64,000 nt of DNA from Mycoplasmatota bacterium. GTDB taxonomy: Bacteria; Bacillota_I; Bacilli_A; Haloplasmatales; Haloplasmataceae. The stretch is taken from NCBI GenBank assembly GCA_018394295.1, contig CP074573.1, positions 62,001 through 126,000 of the forward strand, given 5' to 3'. The notes beneath the pieces are model-generated. The model was not told the DNA's origin, made no database searches, and worked only from the letters and a program-made list of their open reading frames with translations. Position numbers and translations under genes: made by a program. Positions 53,198-62,666 of the stretch are shown here, piece by piece. The stretch's first letter is position 1. Every line of letters starts with the position of its first letter.

Positions 53198-53695
53198 TTG
53201 AGGGAACAGTCACAAATTGAAAAAGATATTGAACGATTAATTCAAGATTATGGAAATGATGTATTACGCCTGTCCTATATGTATTTAAAAGATAAACAGT
53301 TAGCAGAAGATGCCTTTCAAGAAGTATTTATCAAAATCTATCATAAGTGGGATAGTTTTCGACATGAAAGTAGTGAAAAGACTTGGATTATTAGAATTAC
53401 AGTGAATGTCTGCAAAGACATGTTAAAAAACAATTGGATTAAAAAAGTATCTTTTTATGATACAGATGACATATTTACTAGAAATGAAGGAATAGATTAT
53501 GTTGAAGAAGCGATAAATAAAAAAGAAATATATCAAGGGGTATTAACCTTACCTGATAAATATAAAGAAGTCATTTTATTATATTATTATAATGGATTTA
53601 GTGTTGCTGAGATTGCTTCTATTTTAGAGACGACAACAGGGACTGTTGGTAGTTTATTGTCTCGGGCAAGATCATTATTAAAACAAGTTTTGTGA
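53198..53695 (+). CDS. ECF-type sigma-70 factor, TTG start
   Basis: 165 residues. The start is TTG at 53198, 7 bases after GAGAGGAG. Region 2 is DVLRLSYMYLKDKQLAEDAF then QEVFIKIYHKWDSFRHESSEKTWI. Region 4 helix-turn-helix is YKEVILLYYYNGFSVAEIAS, ILETTTGTVGSLLSRARSLL. Regions 1 and 3 are absent, as in ECF factors. It overlaps functionally with the next gene, a membrane protein likely acting as its anti-sigma. Confidence 0.95.
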   Translation: MREQSQIEKDIERLIQDYGNDVLRLSYMYLKDKQLAEDAFQEVFIKIYHKWDSFRHESSEKTWIIRITVNVCKDMLKNNWIKKVSFYDTDDIFTRNEGIDYVEEAINKKEIYQGVLTLPDKYKEVILLYYYNGFSVAEIASILETTTGTVGSLLSRARSLLKQVL

Positions 53696-53704
53696 GGTGA
53701 AAAG

Positions 53705-54070
53705 ATGAATGAATTAGATGAATTAAAACAAATTATTGATGAAAATTTAGAACATATACAAGTAAGTAATCAATTAAAAAAGAGAACCTTAAAAGCAATT
53801 CAAAAGAGTGAAAATGGAATTTTAAACGAAAATAATATTTTCATTTTTATAAAAAGAAATTTTATGAAGACAGCAACCGTTTTTTCACTATTAGTGATTA
53901 TATTTACGATAAGTATTAATTCCTATCTAAGTCAAAATAATCCTAAAAAGATTACACCCACAACAAATCCTAGATCACTTACACAATGTCCAGCAAAAAA
54001 TGAATATGATTTCGATCAGTCATCAGAATCTGAATTGGAGTCGAATGATGATTGTCAAATAAATCCTTAA
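53705..54070 (+). CDS. putative anti-sigma factor, single-pass membrane protein
   Basis: 121 residues. A ~53-residue cytoplasmic helical part (MNELDELKQIIDENLEHIQV...) precedes one TM helix (~54-72) and a short acidic external tail with two cysteines. Position 9 bases after the sigma gene and this topology suggest an anti-sigma factor, but no zinc-binding HxxxCxxC motif is present, so this is by context. GAGGTGAAAAG precedes the ATG. Confidence 0.65.
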   Translation: MNELDELKQIIDENLEHIQVSNQLKKRTLKAIQKSENGILNENNIFIFIKRNFMKTATVFSLLVIIFTISINSYLSQNNPKKITPTTNPRSLTQCPAKNEYDFDQSSESELESNDDCQINP

Positions 54071-54079
54071 GGAGGTAGT

Positions 54080-56083
54080 ATGAAAAAAATAGTATTGAGT
54101 TTTATGATTATGTTTTCTTTCTTGTTTTTATTTAGTTGTGAGGGACAATTAAATAAAAAGACAGAAACAGAAGTAAATATTTCTTCAAAAGAAGACTTGA
54201 TTCGTTTATTAGAAAAATATCAAAAACATGATAGTAATATCGCGATATATGGAGATGCTGCAGAAGGTACTGAAAAAAGTAGTGATGAAAATAGTAGTAA
54301 TCAAGACCGTGATTATTCTAAAACGAATACACAAGTCACAGGGGTTGATGAGGCCGATATTGTTAAAACAGATGGGACTTATATCTATTTACCAGTCCGT
54401 AATAAAGTTCTAATATCTAAAGCTTATCCAGTAAGTGAAATGAATCTTACTCATACAATAACTTATGAAGATGGTTTTTATCCAAATTCATTATATGTTG
54501 ATAATGATTACCTTATTGTAATCGGAATAGATTATAATCGGGATGAAAACTACCGTTACTATTATGAGCCAACTTCTAGAATCATCATTTATGATAAAAC
54601 AAATTATGAAACACCTAAAGATATTATTGATGTTGATGGTTATATAACAACAACACGTAAAGTAAATGGTGAATTATTAGTGATATCTAATCAGTATATC
54701 TATTATAATCCTAAAGATACTGATTCATTAAAATTACCTGAAGTAAGTATCAATGATACTAAGCACAACATGTCTTACGAAGATATCCATTATCAAGAAG
54801 GGACTTATCCAAATAGTTTTGTTTCTTTACTAAAATTTAATTTAGATAATCCTAATAATCATTTTGATCAATATACTTATTTAGGTTCAGCAAATAATGT
54901 TTATGTATCACAGGAAAATGTGTATGTTGCTCAATATATCTATCATTATGCATTCTTTATAGAGGATGACGCTGAGGAACCAGTTACAAGTGAAAGTAAA
55001 TCAAGTGATGATGATGCAGTTTCTCCAGATGAAGAAGGTAATACAAATGGTAGTACAGGAGATGTAATCTCTTCGGATGAAGAAGTGGTGACTACTACAG
55101 AAGAAAAAGTAGTTGAAGAAAATCAAACGATTGTCACTAAAATTAATTATACTGATGAACAGTTCGGTGAAAGTAAGAGTGTAAAAGTGAAAGGTTATGT
55201 TAATAATCAGTTTTCAATGGATGAATATCAAAACACCTTTAGAATCGCAACGACAAGTGGTAATAGGTGGTGGGGTGATGGTTCATCAAATAACCTATAC
55301 ATTTATGATGAAAATTTAGAATTATTATCTAAGGTAGAAGGAATAGCGAAAAATGAGCGTATTCAATCAGCACGTTTTATGGGAGAACGAATTTATCTTG
55401 TGACCTTTAGACAAATTGACCCATTCTTTGTGATTGATGTAAAAGACCCTAGAAATCCAAAAATATTAGGAGAATTAAAAATACCTGGATATAGTACTTA
55501 TCTACATCCATATGATGAAAATCACATCATAGGGTTTGGTTTTGATACAACAACCGTGATGTATGGTGATAATGAAGTGACCAGAATTACAGGAATTAAG
55601 ATGTCCATGTTTGATGTGGAAGACCCTGAAAATCCAGTAGCTTTATTTAATGAAATCTTACCATTTGGTGAGGGTGGTTATGCTTATTCAGAATTAAGTT
55701 ATAATCATAAAGCGATGTTATTTAGTAAAGCAAGAAATTTAATCGCCTTTCCACTGACTTTCTCATCCTATCATAATGAAGAGGGAAAATATCATTATTA
55801 TCGTCATCAATCTTATAAAGTTTATCAAGTCGATTTAGAAAATGGATTTACTTTTAAAACAGATATAACGCATTTTGATACTGAAAAAGAAAATGGTTAT
55901 CAATATGGATATCAAATTCTAAGAGGTATTTATATTGAGAATAATTTATATACTGTTTCATACTCAAAAATACAAGCACATAGTTTAACAACTTTTGAAG
56001 AACTAAATACATTAGATTTAGGATTTGATCCACATCATTATTATTATTGGTGGGGATATCCTGAAACAGATGAAGCAAAATAA
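54080..56083 (+). CDS. beta-propeller lipoprotein (PF09826 type)
   Basis: 667 residues. A signal peptide with lipobox LFSC (FLFLFSCEGQ) anchors it outside. The family hallmark TQVTGVDEADIVKTDGTYIY opens the propeller. There is an acidic Ser/Asp/Glu-rich insertion near 290-350. Later blocks (QIDPFFVIDVKDPRNPKILG, LHPYDENHIIGFGF) match the 51371 protein. It is third in the sigma/anti-sigma operon (9-base gap, AAGGAGG), so it is probably the output or sensor of that system. Confidence 0.9.
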   Translation: MKKIVLSFMIMFSFLFLFSCEGQLNKKTETEVNISSKEDLIRLLEKYQKHDSNIAIYGDAAEGTEKSSDENSSNQDRDYSKTNTQVTGVDEADIVKTDGTYIYLPVRNKVLISKAYPVSEMNLTHTITYEDGFYPNSLYVDNDYLIVIGIDYNRDENYRYYYEPTSRIIIYDKTNYETPKDIIDVDGYITTTRKVNGELLVISNQYIYYNPKDTDSLKLPEVSINDTKHNMSYEDIHYQEGTYPNSFVSLLKFNLDNPNNHFDQYTYLGSANNVYVSQENVYVAQYIYHYAFFIEDDAEEPVTSESKSSDDDAVSPDEEGNTNGSTGDVISSDEEVVTTTEEKVVEENQTIVTKINYTDEQFGESKSVKVKGYVNNQFSMDEYQNTFRIATTSGNRWWGDGSSNNLYIYDENLELLSKVEGIAKNERIQSARFMGERIYLVTFRQIDPFFVIDVKDPRNPKILGELKIPGYSTYLHPYDENHIIGFGFDTTTVMYGDNEVTRITGIKMSMFDVEDPENPVALFNEILPFGEGGYAYSELSYNHKAMLFSKARNLIAFPLTFSSYHNEEGKYHYYRHQSYKVYQVDLENGFTFKTDITHFDTEKENGYQYGYQILRGIYIENNLYTVSYSKIQAHSLTTFEELNTLDLGFDPHHYYYWWGYPETDEAK

Positions 56084-56126
56084 TAAGAAATAATATTTAT
56101 ACAAAAAAAGATACACAATATTAAAC

Positions 56127-57572
56127 TGTACCCTATGTCAAGGACATATTGAAAAAAAGAATATATTATATTATGCTGCTTTAAGCTGATTCCTGAATTC
56201 AATAGGAGTCAGCTTATTTAGTTTCCACTGATATCTTTGGTGATTGTAATAGTACATATAATCATCTATTTTTAGTTCTACATCTTTTAATGTTTTACAT
56301 TCTGAAAAGTCTATATAGTCTTTCATATGGCCAAAGAACGATTCTATAGGTGCATTATCCCAACAGTTACCTCTACGAGACATTGATTGAAGTAAGTTTC
56401 TTGACCTCACTTCTTTTGAGAATTTAGGACTTGTATAATGACTTCCTTGGTCCGAATGTATAATGGCATTTTCGGGTAAGTTTATATTGTCTAATTCTTT
56501 AACTGTATCCAATACAAAGTCAATTTTAAGATTATTTGATACCTTATAAGCAACTAATTCTTTCGTACTACCATCTAATATGGTAGATAAATATGCGAAT
56601 CTATTATTATACCTTATATACGTAATATCAGTCAGTAACACCTTATATGGAGACTGCTGATCAAAGTTTCTATTTAAATGATTCTTGTGTACTCTATGGT
56701 TTTGATCTGCTTTTAACATCTGCTTATAAGGATCCTGTCTACGTATTTTACATACTAGACCATATTTACTCATAATTCTTCTAATGGACTTCAAATTCAT
56801 GTTTTCCTTTAAATGCATCTTAATTTGTTTAGCACCATACTTTTTCTTTCCAACCTCAAATACTTCCTTGATGAGTTTAAATCTTTTCTTATCATTTTGT
56901 TCCTTTTTCATTCTATTCTTCTTTGATTTTTCTGAATGGTAGTTATAGTAACCACTTCTTGATACTTCTGCCACACTACATAAATAATCTTGTATTCCTG
57001 GTCTTCTAGATTTATGGATGACTTTTTTGATCATCTCAAATTTATCACTTTTTCTTATTTCTTTCCCATTCCTCCTTTCGCTTTCGTCGAGCTTTTTTAA
57101 CATATCATTTTCCATTTCTATTAAAGCAATTTTAGCCTTTAATTTCTCAATCTCTTGTTCTTCGGTTTGAATTTCATGCTTATATCTTCCTCGATTATCT
57201 TTACGGGAATCATCAAGTGAAACAACGCCTCCGTCATTATAAAGTCTCTTCCATCTAGTTGCACATTGTTCTATTCGTTTCATCCCTATAATATCAACAT
57301 CAAAACCATGTTCAATAAATATTTGACGTGGTAATTTTCCGCCTCTATATTCATGCATAAAGTCAATCTTGAATTCAAGGGTATAAGTAATAGATTTACT
57401 TGACACACGCTTAACATTTGGATTATTTTTTATTAGTTCAATTTCTGTTTCATTAAATACATTAATGCTCATATCCTCTTCTCCTTAATACACACTAAAA
57501 CTATTATAACATACAAAAATACCCTATAGAGGGAACACTTTCTTTTTCAAAGTGTCCACACTATAGGGTATA
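56127..57572 (-). mobile_element. IS3-family element, apparently intact
   Basis: The ends TGTACCCTATGTCAAGGACA (56127 on) and, inverted, TATACCCTATAGTGTGGACA are similar, continuing TTGAAAAA inside. It is ~1.45 kb with one uninterrupted transposase gene on the minus strand. No clean 3-bp target duplication is visible. It is related to the decayed copy at 27916. Confidence 0.85.
56171..57472 (-). CDS. IS3-family transposase, single reading frame
   Basis: 433 residues. An N-terminal helix-turn-helix and a leucine-zipper-like coiled coil (EEQEIEKLKAKIALIEMEND) are joined in one frame to the integrase domain. Its catalytic residues are in LLTDITYIRY (D), AIIHSDQGSHYTS (D) and NAPIESFFGHMKD (E). 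Most IS3 members make this by a -1 frameshift between two genes; here it is a single gene. AAGGAGAAGAGGAT precedes the ATG. Confidence 0.92.
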   Translation of the reverse strand: MSINVFNETEIELIKNNPNVKRVSSKSITYTLEFKIDFMHEYRGGKLPRQIFIEHGFDVDIIGMKRIEQCATRWKRLYNDGGVVSLDDSRKDNRGRYKHEIQTEEQEIEKLKAKIALIEMENDMLKKLDESERRNGKEIRKSDKFEMIKKVIHKSRRPGIQDYLCSVAEVSRSGYYNYHSEKSKKNRMKKEQNDKKRFKLIKEVFEVGKKKYGAKQIKMHLKENMNLKSIRRIMSKYGLVCKIRRQDPYKQMLKADQNHRVHKNHLNRNFDQQSPYKVLLTDITYIRYNNRFAYLSTILDGSTKELVAYKVSNNLKIDFVLDTVKELDNINLPENAIIHSDQGSHYTSPKFSKEVRSRNLLQSMSRRGNCWDNAPIESFFGHMKDYIDFSECKTLKDVELKIDDYMYYYNHQRYQWKLNKLTPIEFRNQLKAA

Positions 57573-57696
57573 TTTTAATATTGTGTGTCTTTTTTCATCA
57601 ATGAGGGTGTATACTCTTTTTTTATATTTCTTTAATTGCTTTTCATAAATATGTGCTTTATACTAAGACTATTAATAGTGTTTGAGGTGGATAAAA

Positions 57697-58542
57697 ATGA
57701 CAGTAAGAGAATTATTAAAGTATGGAGAGAAATTGGCAATTGATCATAATAAAGAAGGAAGTGCGATTAAGTTATTGTTAATGCATTTTTTAGAAAAAGA
57801 AAGTTATGAACTTATTATGAATATGGATAAAGCAGTGAATGAAACATTAGCCGCAAAGTATAAAGAAGGCGTTTCATTATATGTAATAGAGAATATCCCT
57901 GTTCAACATATTATCGGTTTTGAACATTTTTATGGTTATCAGTTTATTGTTGGACCTGAGGTACTTATTCCTCGCTTTGAAACTGAAGAATTAGTCGCAA
58001 AAGTTCTTTCATGTTATGATGAATATTTTCATAAAGAGCTAGTTGATGTGGTTGACGTTGGAACTGGTTCTGGAGCGATTGCGATCACATTAAGTTTAGA
58101 AGAAGAAATGATGAATGTTGATGCAACCGATATTAGCGAAGAAGCGTTAAAGGTTGCCAAAGAAAATGCGAAGAATTTAAACGCAAAGGTAAACTTTTTA
58201 AGTGGTGATATGTTAGAACCATTAATTGAATCAGGGAAAAAATATGATATTTTAGTTTCTAATCCTCCCTATATTCCTGAAGAAGAATATGTGGAATCAT
58301 TAGTGAAAGATAATGAACCTCATCTTGCCTTATTTGGGGGAAATGATGGAATGGTTTTTTATGAGAAAATATTAAAGAACGCTCATCATATTTTAAAACC
58401 TAAAAGCATGATCGCTTTTGAACATGGGTGGAATCAAAAAGAAAAAATGGAAGTTTTGATTAAAAAATATTTTCCAAAATCAAAGTATGAGATTATTAAA
58501 GATATGAATGGTAAGGATAGAATAACGATTATATACAATTAG
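57697..58542 (+). CDS. prmC: PrmC, release-factor glutamine methyltransferase
   Basis: 281 residues from the ATG at 57697 (GAGGTGG at 57684-57690). SAM-binding motif VVDVGTGSGAIAITLSL and the NPPYIP catalytic motif (~188) are intact. It methylates the GGQ glutamine of RF1/RF2 and normally follows prfA. The dead glgA starts 11 bases downstream. Confidence 0.96.
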   Translation: MTVRELLKYGEKLAIDHNKEGSAIKLLLMHFLEKESYELIMNMDKAVNETLAAKYKEGVSLYVIENIPVQHIIGFEHFYGYQFIVGPEVLIPRFETEELVAKVLSCYDEYFHKELVDVVDVGTGSGAIAITLSLEEEMMNVDATDISEEALKVAKENAKNLNAKVNFLSGDMLEPLIESGKKYDILVSNPPYIPEEEYVESLVKDNEPHLALFGGNDGMVFYEKILKNAHHILKPKSMIAFEHGWNQKEKMEVLIKKYFPKSKYEIIKDMNGKDRITIIYN

Positions 58543-58553
58543 AGGTGATAAAC

Positions 58554-59975
58554 ATTAACGTTCTATTTGCTGTTTCAGAATAACCATTATATGCGAAAAC
58601 TGGTGGTTTAGCTGATGTAGCGGGGTCTTTACCAAAAAGTTTAAGTTTAGCGGGATGTAATATAAGGGTTGTAATGCCAAAATATAAAAGTATATCTTTA
58701 AATTATCAAGAGGAATTTAAAAGAGAAAAAGAATTTACAATTGATTTGAATAATGATGAGATTAATTGTGTACTTGAAAGCTATCAGTATCAAGATATAA
58801 AGTATTATTTTATTGATCATGAATATTATAATCGAGATAAGATTTATGGATATTCTGATGACGGTGCTCGTTTTGCGCTTTTTTCTAAAGCTGTCTTAGA
58901 AATGATTAGTCATATTAAGTTTATACCTAAAATTATTCATATAAATGATTGGCATTTAGGATTATTACCTCTGTTTTTACAAGTTCAATACAAAAATAAC
59001 AAGGATTATCAAAATATTAAAACCGTGTTAACGATTCATAATTTACAATATCAAGGTAGTTTTGATAGACCATTGTTAGATTATTGTATGCTAGGTGATG
59101 AGGTATTTGAGTTAACTAATCATCATAACTTAGTTAATTTCTTAAAAACAGGAATTACCTTAGTTGATTGCGTAACAACGGTCAGTAAAACATATTCTGA
59201 AGAAATCAAGACAAAGACTTATGGTGATGGATTAGAAAAAATCTTAAGTGAAAAAAAAGAGGTCATAGGGATTTTAAATGGTTTAGATATAAATGATTTT
59301 GATCCAAAGACAGATGAATTGATTAAAAAAAATTATGATTTAAGCAGAATGAGTCCAAAGAAAATAAACAAATCCTTTCTCCAAACCTTTTTTAGTTTAC
59401 CTAAGAAAGATGTTCCCATAATAGTAATGATATCTCGACTAGTAACACAAAAGGGATTAGATATAATTTTGAAGGGATTTCATGATTTGATGAATTTAGA
59501 TTGTCAATTCATTATTTTAGGTTGTGGAGAACCTCATTATGAACATACTTTAAAAGATTTAAGTAAAATATATCCTCATAAATTTAAAATCATGATTGAT
59601 TTTAACCCAACATTGGCTAGATTTATGTATGCAGGTGGAGACTTCTTACTTATGCCATCTCTATTTGAACCCTGTGGATTAACTCAACTAATCGCAATGC
59701 GGTATGGTACGATTCCTATTGTAAGAGAAACAGGTGGCTTAAAGGATACTGTTGAGGTATATAATGAAATAACACAGAGTGGCTATGGATTTGGATTTCA
59801 ATCCTTAAATGAAAGAGACATGATAAATGTGATAAAATATGCATTTGAAGTTTATCAAAATAAAAAGGTATTTAAAACATTAAGACAGAATGCGATGAAA
59901 CAAGATTTTAGTTGGAGGGTATCAGCTAAAACTTATAAAACCCTATATGAAAAGTTATTAGATAAAAACACGTAG
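58554..59975 (+). pseudogene. glgA: glycogen synthase with lost start codon and early stop
   Basis: After GAGGTGATAAAC the frame opens with ATT (not ATG) and reads INVLFAVSE, then TAA at 58581-58583. It continues PLYAKTGGLADVAGSLPKSL, the ADP-glucose-binding KTGGL motif of GlgA. The remaining ~460 codons are open and keep the GT5 features (HINDWHLGLLPLF, PSLFEPCGLTQLIAMRYGTI, VRETGGLKDTV). An ORF from ATG 58674 would lack KTGGL. Total length equals a normal GlgA, so inactivation is recent. No other glycogen gene is nearby. Confidence 0.85.
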
Positions 59976-59992
59976 CAAGTGCTACGTGTTTA
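59966..59992 (+). terminator. terminator after glgA
   Basis: AACACGTAGCA / TGCTACGTGTT perfect stem with a 2-base loop; the glgA stop TAG is in the left arm. Confidence 0.7.
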
Positions 59993-60192
59993 TTGATATA
60001 TAATAAAAGTAATATCAGTAAAAGTATAACGGTAATGAATATTTCTTTATCCGTATTTTACAACATTATGTTATTGTATTGATGGTTAAATATGGTAATA
60101 TAATAGTTAAGTATCGTTATATAGTAACATTATTTAAGAATGAACAATTATACATTCATAGAACCTTTTTAGAAGGAACAGAGCGTGGATAG

Positions 60193-60318
60193 GTGATAGT
60201 TTATGATAATGTTAATAAAGGTTGGAGAGTAATAGGTTCTAAAACACCATCACGAATAGGTGGAGTTTTTCTAAGTCCAAGGCTAACACAGATAATTAAA
60301 AAATTATCTGGTATCTAA
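60193..60318 (+). pseudogene. gene fragment of unknown origin (possible toxin tail)
   Basis: A 41-codon open stretch reads VYDNVNKGWRVIGSKTPSRI, then GGVFLSPRLTQIIKKLSGI and stop. It has no ribosome binding site and is preceded in frame by a TAG (60190-60192) and a further open stretch (RTFLEGTERG). It looks like the C-terminal end of a larger protein left after deletion. Confidence 0.35.
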
Positions 60319-60335
60319 GAAATGGAGGTATATTC

Positions 60336-60497
60336 ATGAGATTTATTGAGAAATTAATAAGTAAATATGCTATATATTGTCCTTATTGTAATGATGAGTT
60401 ATATTGGAATGCTTCATTTAAAGATACAGATATATTAGAATGCAAAACATGTAAATTATATTTTAAGTATAAAGGAAACAAAAAGCAGTATAAATGA
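60336..60497 (+). CDS. small zinc-ribbon protein, truncated by IS21
   Basis: 53 codons from ATG 60336 with GGAGG at 60324-60328. MRFIEKLISKYAIYCPYCND and later CKTCKLYFKYKG give a CxxC...CxxC zinc ribbon. The frame ends at TGA 60495-60497, which is formed by the first bases of the IS21 left end. The original C-terminus is therefore probably lost; a candidate 3' piece lies after the IS at 62667. Confidence 0.65.
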   Translation: MRFIEKLISKYAIYCPYCNDELYWNASFKDTDILECKTCKLYFKYKGNKKQYK

Positions 60498-60583
60498 TAA
60501 GATAGATATGTACAGAAGTGATCACTTTAAAATGTACAGTTAATATAGTATAATTTCATAGTTAATCAATGGGAGGACAACTA

Positions 60584-61870
60584 ATGATACTAAACTATGA
60601 AATAGATACTAATATAGAAATACAGAAATTAACTGATTTGAAGGTATTAAAGAATTTAATGGAAACAACAAACTTAAAGGTAAATAAAAGTCGATTAGCA
60701 AGAGAGTTAAATGTTGATAGAAGAACGATAAGTAAGTACATTAATGGTTATGAGAAGTCTAAAAATAGAAAACGATCAAGTATAGTAGATGATTATTACT
60801 ACTTAATTAAAGATTTACTCAATGATAAAATAAAAGTTTTTGAATATAAAAAAGTGCTTTGGCAGTATCTTAGTGATAATTATGGACTAAAATGTGCTGA
60901 ATCATCATTTAGGCGATATATAAGTAAAACACCAGAATTTCAAGAGTACTTTGATCAAAAGAAAAAAAGTGCTATCAAAGCACCTTCAGTTATACGTTAT
61001 GAAACAGATAAAGGTCACCAAGCACAGCTAGATTGGAAAGAATCAATGAATTTCGTGCTTGATACAGGAGAAGTCATCACAATCAATATATTCGTTTTAT
61101 TATTGAGTTACTCAAGGTTTAGAGTTTATAGATTATCATTAACTAAATCTCAAGACATACTGTTTAACTTCATAGACGAAGCATTTCAAGCATTTGGTGG
61201 TGTACCTCATGAAATACTAACTGATAATATGAAAACAGTAATGGATGTACCAAGAACTGAATATTCAAAAGGAAAAGTAAATAATAAATTTCAACAATTC
61301 GCTAATGATTATGGATTTGAAGTTAAACCCTGTATCGCAGGCAGACCAAATACAAAAGCAAAGGTTGAATCCCCTATGAAAATTTTAGATGAATTAAAAG
61401 CATATAGTGGTGATTTAAATTATGAACAATTAGTAAAAAAGGTACAAGAAATAAACAACAGAGAAAACAGTAGGTTACATAGAGCTTATGATATGATTCC
61501 ACTATTTGGCCTACAAAATGAAAAAGATTTCTTACAGTCCCCTCCACGAGACACGATAAGAAATCCATACTTGATTAAAACCATAACAGCGAAAGTAAAC
61601 TCATCATCAATGATTAGTTATAAGGGTAATCAATATTCGGTACCACCTAAATATATGAACCGTACACTTCAACTGCAGGTATATGATAATCAAATTCACA
61701 TATATTCTAACACAAATTTGGTGACAATACACTCGTTAAGTAGTAAAAAGTTGAATTATTTAGAGGAGCACTATATACAGATTGCCAGAATGACTCTATC
61801 TTTTGATGATGAAGACATTCAAAAATTCGCAAAAGAAAATCTTAACAAGATAGGAGAACGTTATAAATAA
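60584..61870 (+). CDS. istA: IstA transposase of IS21
   Basis: 428 residues from ATG 60584 (GGGAGG at 60571-60576). Helix-turn-helix NKSRLARELNVDRRTISKYI. DDE core: AQLDWKES (D), HEILTDNMKTV (D), KAKVESPMKIL (E). C-terminal beta-barrel YKGNQYSVPPKYMNRTLQL. Full length, and its stop overlaps the istB start by one base. Confidence 0.95.
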   Translation: MILNYEIDTNIEIQKLTDLKVLKNLMETTNLKVNKSRLARELNVDRRTISKYINGYEKSKNRKRSSIVDDYYYLIKDLLNDKIKVFEYKKVLWQYLSDNYGLKCAESSFRRYISKTPEFQEYFDQKKKSAIKAPSVIRYETDKGHQAQLDWKESMNFVLDTGEVITINIFVLLLSYSRFRVYRLSLTKSQDILFNFIDEAFQAFGGVPHEILTDNMKTVMDVPRTEYSKGKVNNKFQQFANDYGFEVKPCIAGRPNTKAKVESPMKILDELKAYSGDLNYEQLVKKVQEINNRENSRLHRAYDMIPLFGLQNEKDFLQSPPRDTIRNPYLIKTITAKVNSSSMISYKGNQYSVPPKYMNRTLQLQVYDNQIHIYSNTNLVTIHSLSSKKLNYLEEHYIQIARMTLSFDDEDIQKFAKENLNKIGERYK

Positions 61871-62619
61871 TGACAACAGCACACGAGCAATTAATCTCAA
61901 ATTTAGAATATTTAAAATTAAAAGAAATGAAAAATCATTTAGACGATACTATTAACTTTATTAATAAAAATAATCTATCGTTCGTTGATGGGCTTATTAA
62001 GTTAACAACATATGAAATTGATTATAAAGAGGCTAGTATGATCAAAGCTATGGTTAAAGTAGGGGCGTTCCCCCATTACAAAGAATTGAAGGATTTTGAC
62101 TTCTCTTTCCAAGAAAATATAAACAAAGAACAAATATTAGATTTTGAGAGTCATAGATTCATCCATCAATGCGAGAACATCGTTTTTATGGGAACGAGTG
62201 GTGTTGGTAAAACCCACTTATCTACATCAATAGGTATATCCGCTGCGAAGAAGCGTATATCAACATACTTTATAAAATGTAATAATTTGATAGCCCAGTT
62301 AAAGAAAGCTAAGTTAGAAAATCGCTTAAACGATAGGCTCAAGCATTTTACCAAGTACAAATTATTGATTATTGACGAACTAGGTTATTTACCTATCGAC
62401 AAAGAAGATTCTAAATTGTTCTTTCAGCTAATAGATAGACGATATGAAAAACGAAGTACGATAATTACAACCAACATTAACTTTTCTAATTGGGATGATA
62501 TTTTTAAAGACCCTATAATAGCTAACGCCATTCTTGATCGAGTTCTTCATCATGCTCATGTAGTTAACATTACAGGTAAATCTTATCGACTTAAAAATTA
62601 CTTTATCGAAGAAAATTAA
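61870..62619 (+). CDS. istB: IstB helper ATPase of IS21
   Basis: 249 residues, AAA+ domain with Walker A MGTSGVGKTHLS and Walker B LLIIDELGYLP; the C-terminal NAILDRVLHHAHVV motif is intact. It overlaps istA (TAATG). Confidence 0.95.
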   Translation: MTTAHEQLISNLEYLKLKEMKNHLDDTINFINKNNLSFVDGLIKLTTYEIDYKEASMIKAMVKVGAFPHYKELKDFDFSFQENINKEQILDFESHRFIHQCENIVFMGTSGVGKTHLSTSIGISAAKKRISTYFIKCNNLIAQLKKAKLENRLNDRLKHFTKYKLLIIDELGYLPIDKEDSKLFFQLIDRRYEKRSTIITTNINFSNWDDIFKDPIIANAILDRVLHHAHVVNITGKSYRLKNYFIEEN

Positions 62620-62666
62620 AAATGTACATTATTAAATGATCAAAAATGTACATTCTTATCTTGACA

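Larger units (their letters stand above)
56104..57595 (+). terminator. terminator of the sigma/beta-propeller operon, split by IS
   Basis: The left arm 56104-56125 and right arm 57574-57595 are 22-base complements (21 Watson-Crick pairs and one G-U). The A-run starts the left arm and TTTTTT ends the right arm. The IS3 element at 56127 sits precisely in the loop. Confidence 0.75.
60495..62666 (+). mobile_element. IS21-family element, apparently intact
   Basis: The left end TGATAAGATAGATATGTACA and the inverted right end TGTCAAGATAAGAATGTACA align. A second internal repeat (TGATCA..TTTAA.AATGTACA) follows at both ends. It contains intact istA and istB. TATA(AA) occurs on both flanks close to the ends, a possible target duplication. 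It differs from the IS21 element at 29474. Confidence 0.88.

Noticed and set aside
58581-58583. In-frame stop in glgA considered as recoding
   Set aside because: The codon is TAA, not TGA or TAG, no recoding element is visible, and the start codon is also lost; a pseudogene is simpler.
61374-61568. Minus-strand frame within istA
   Set aside because: Shadow of the transposase gene, no start signals.
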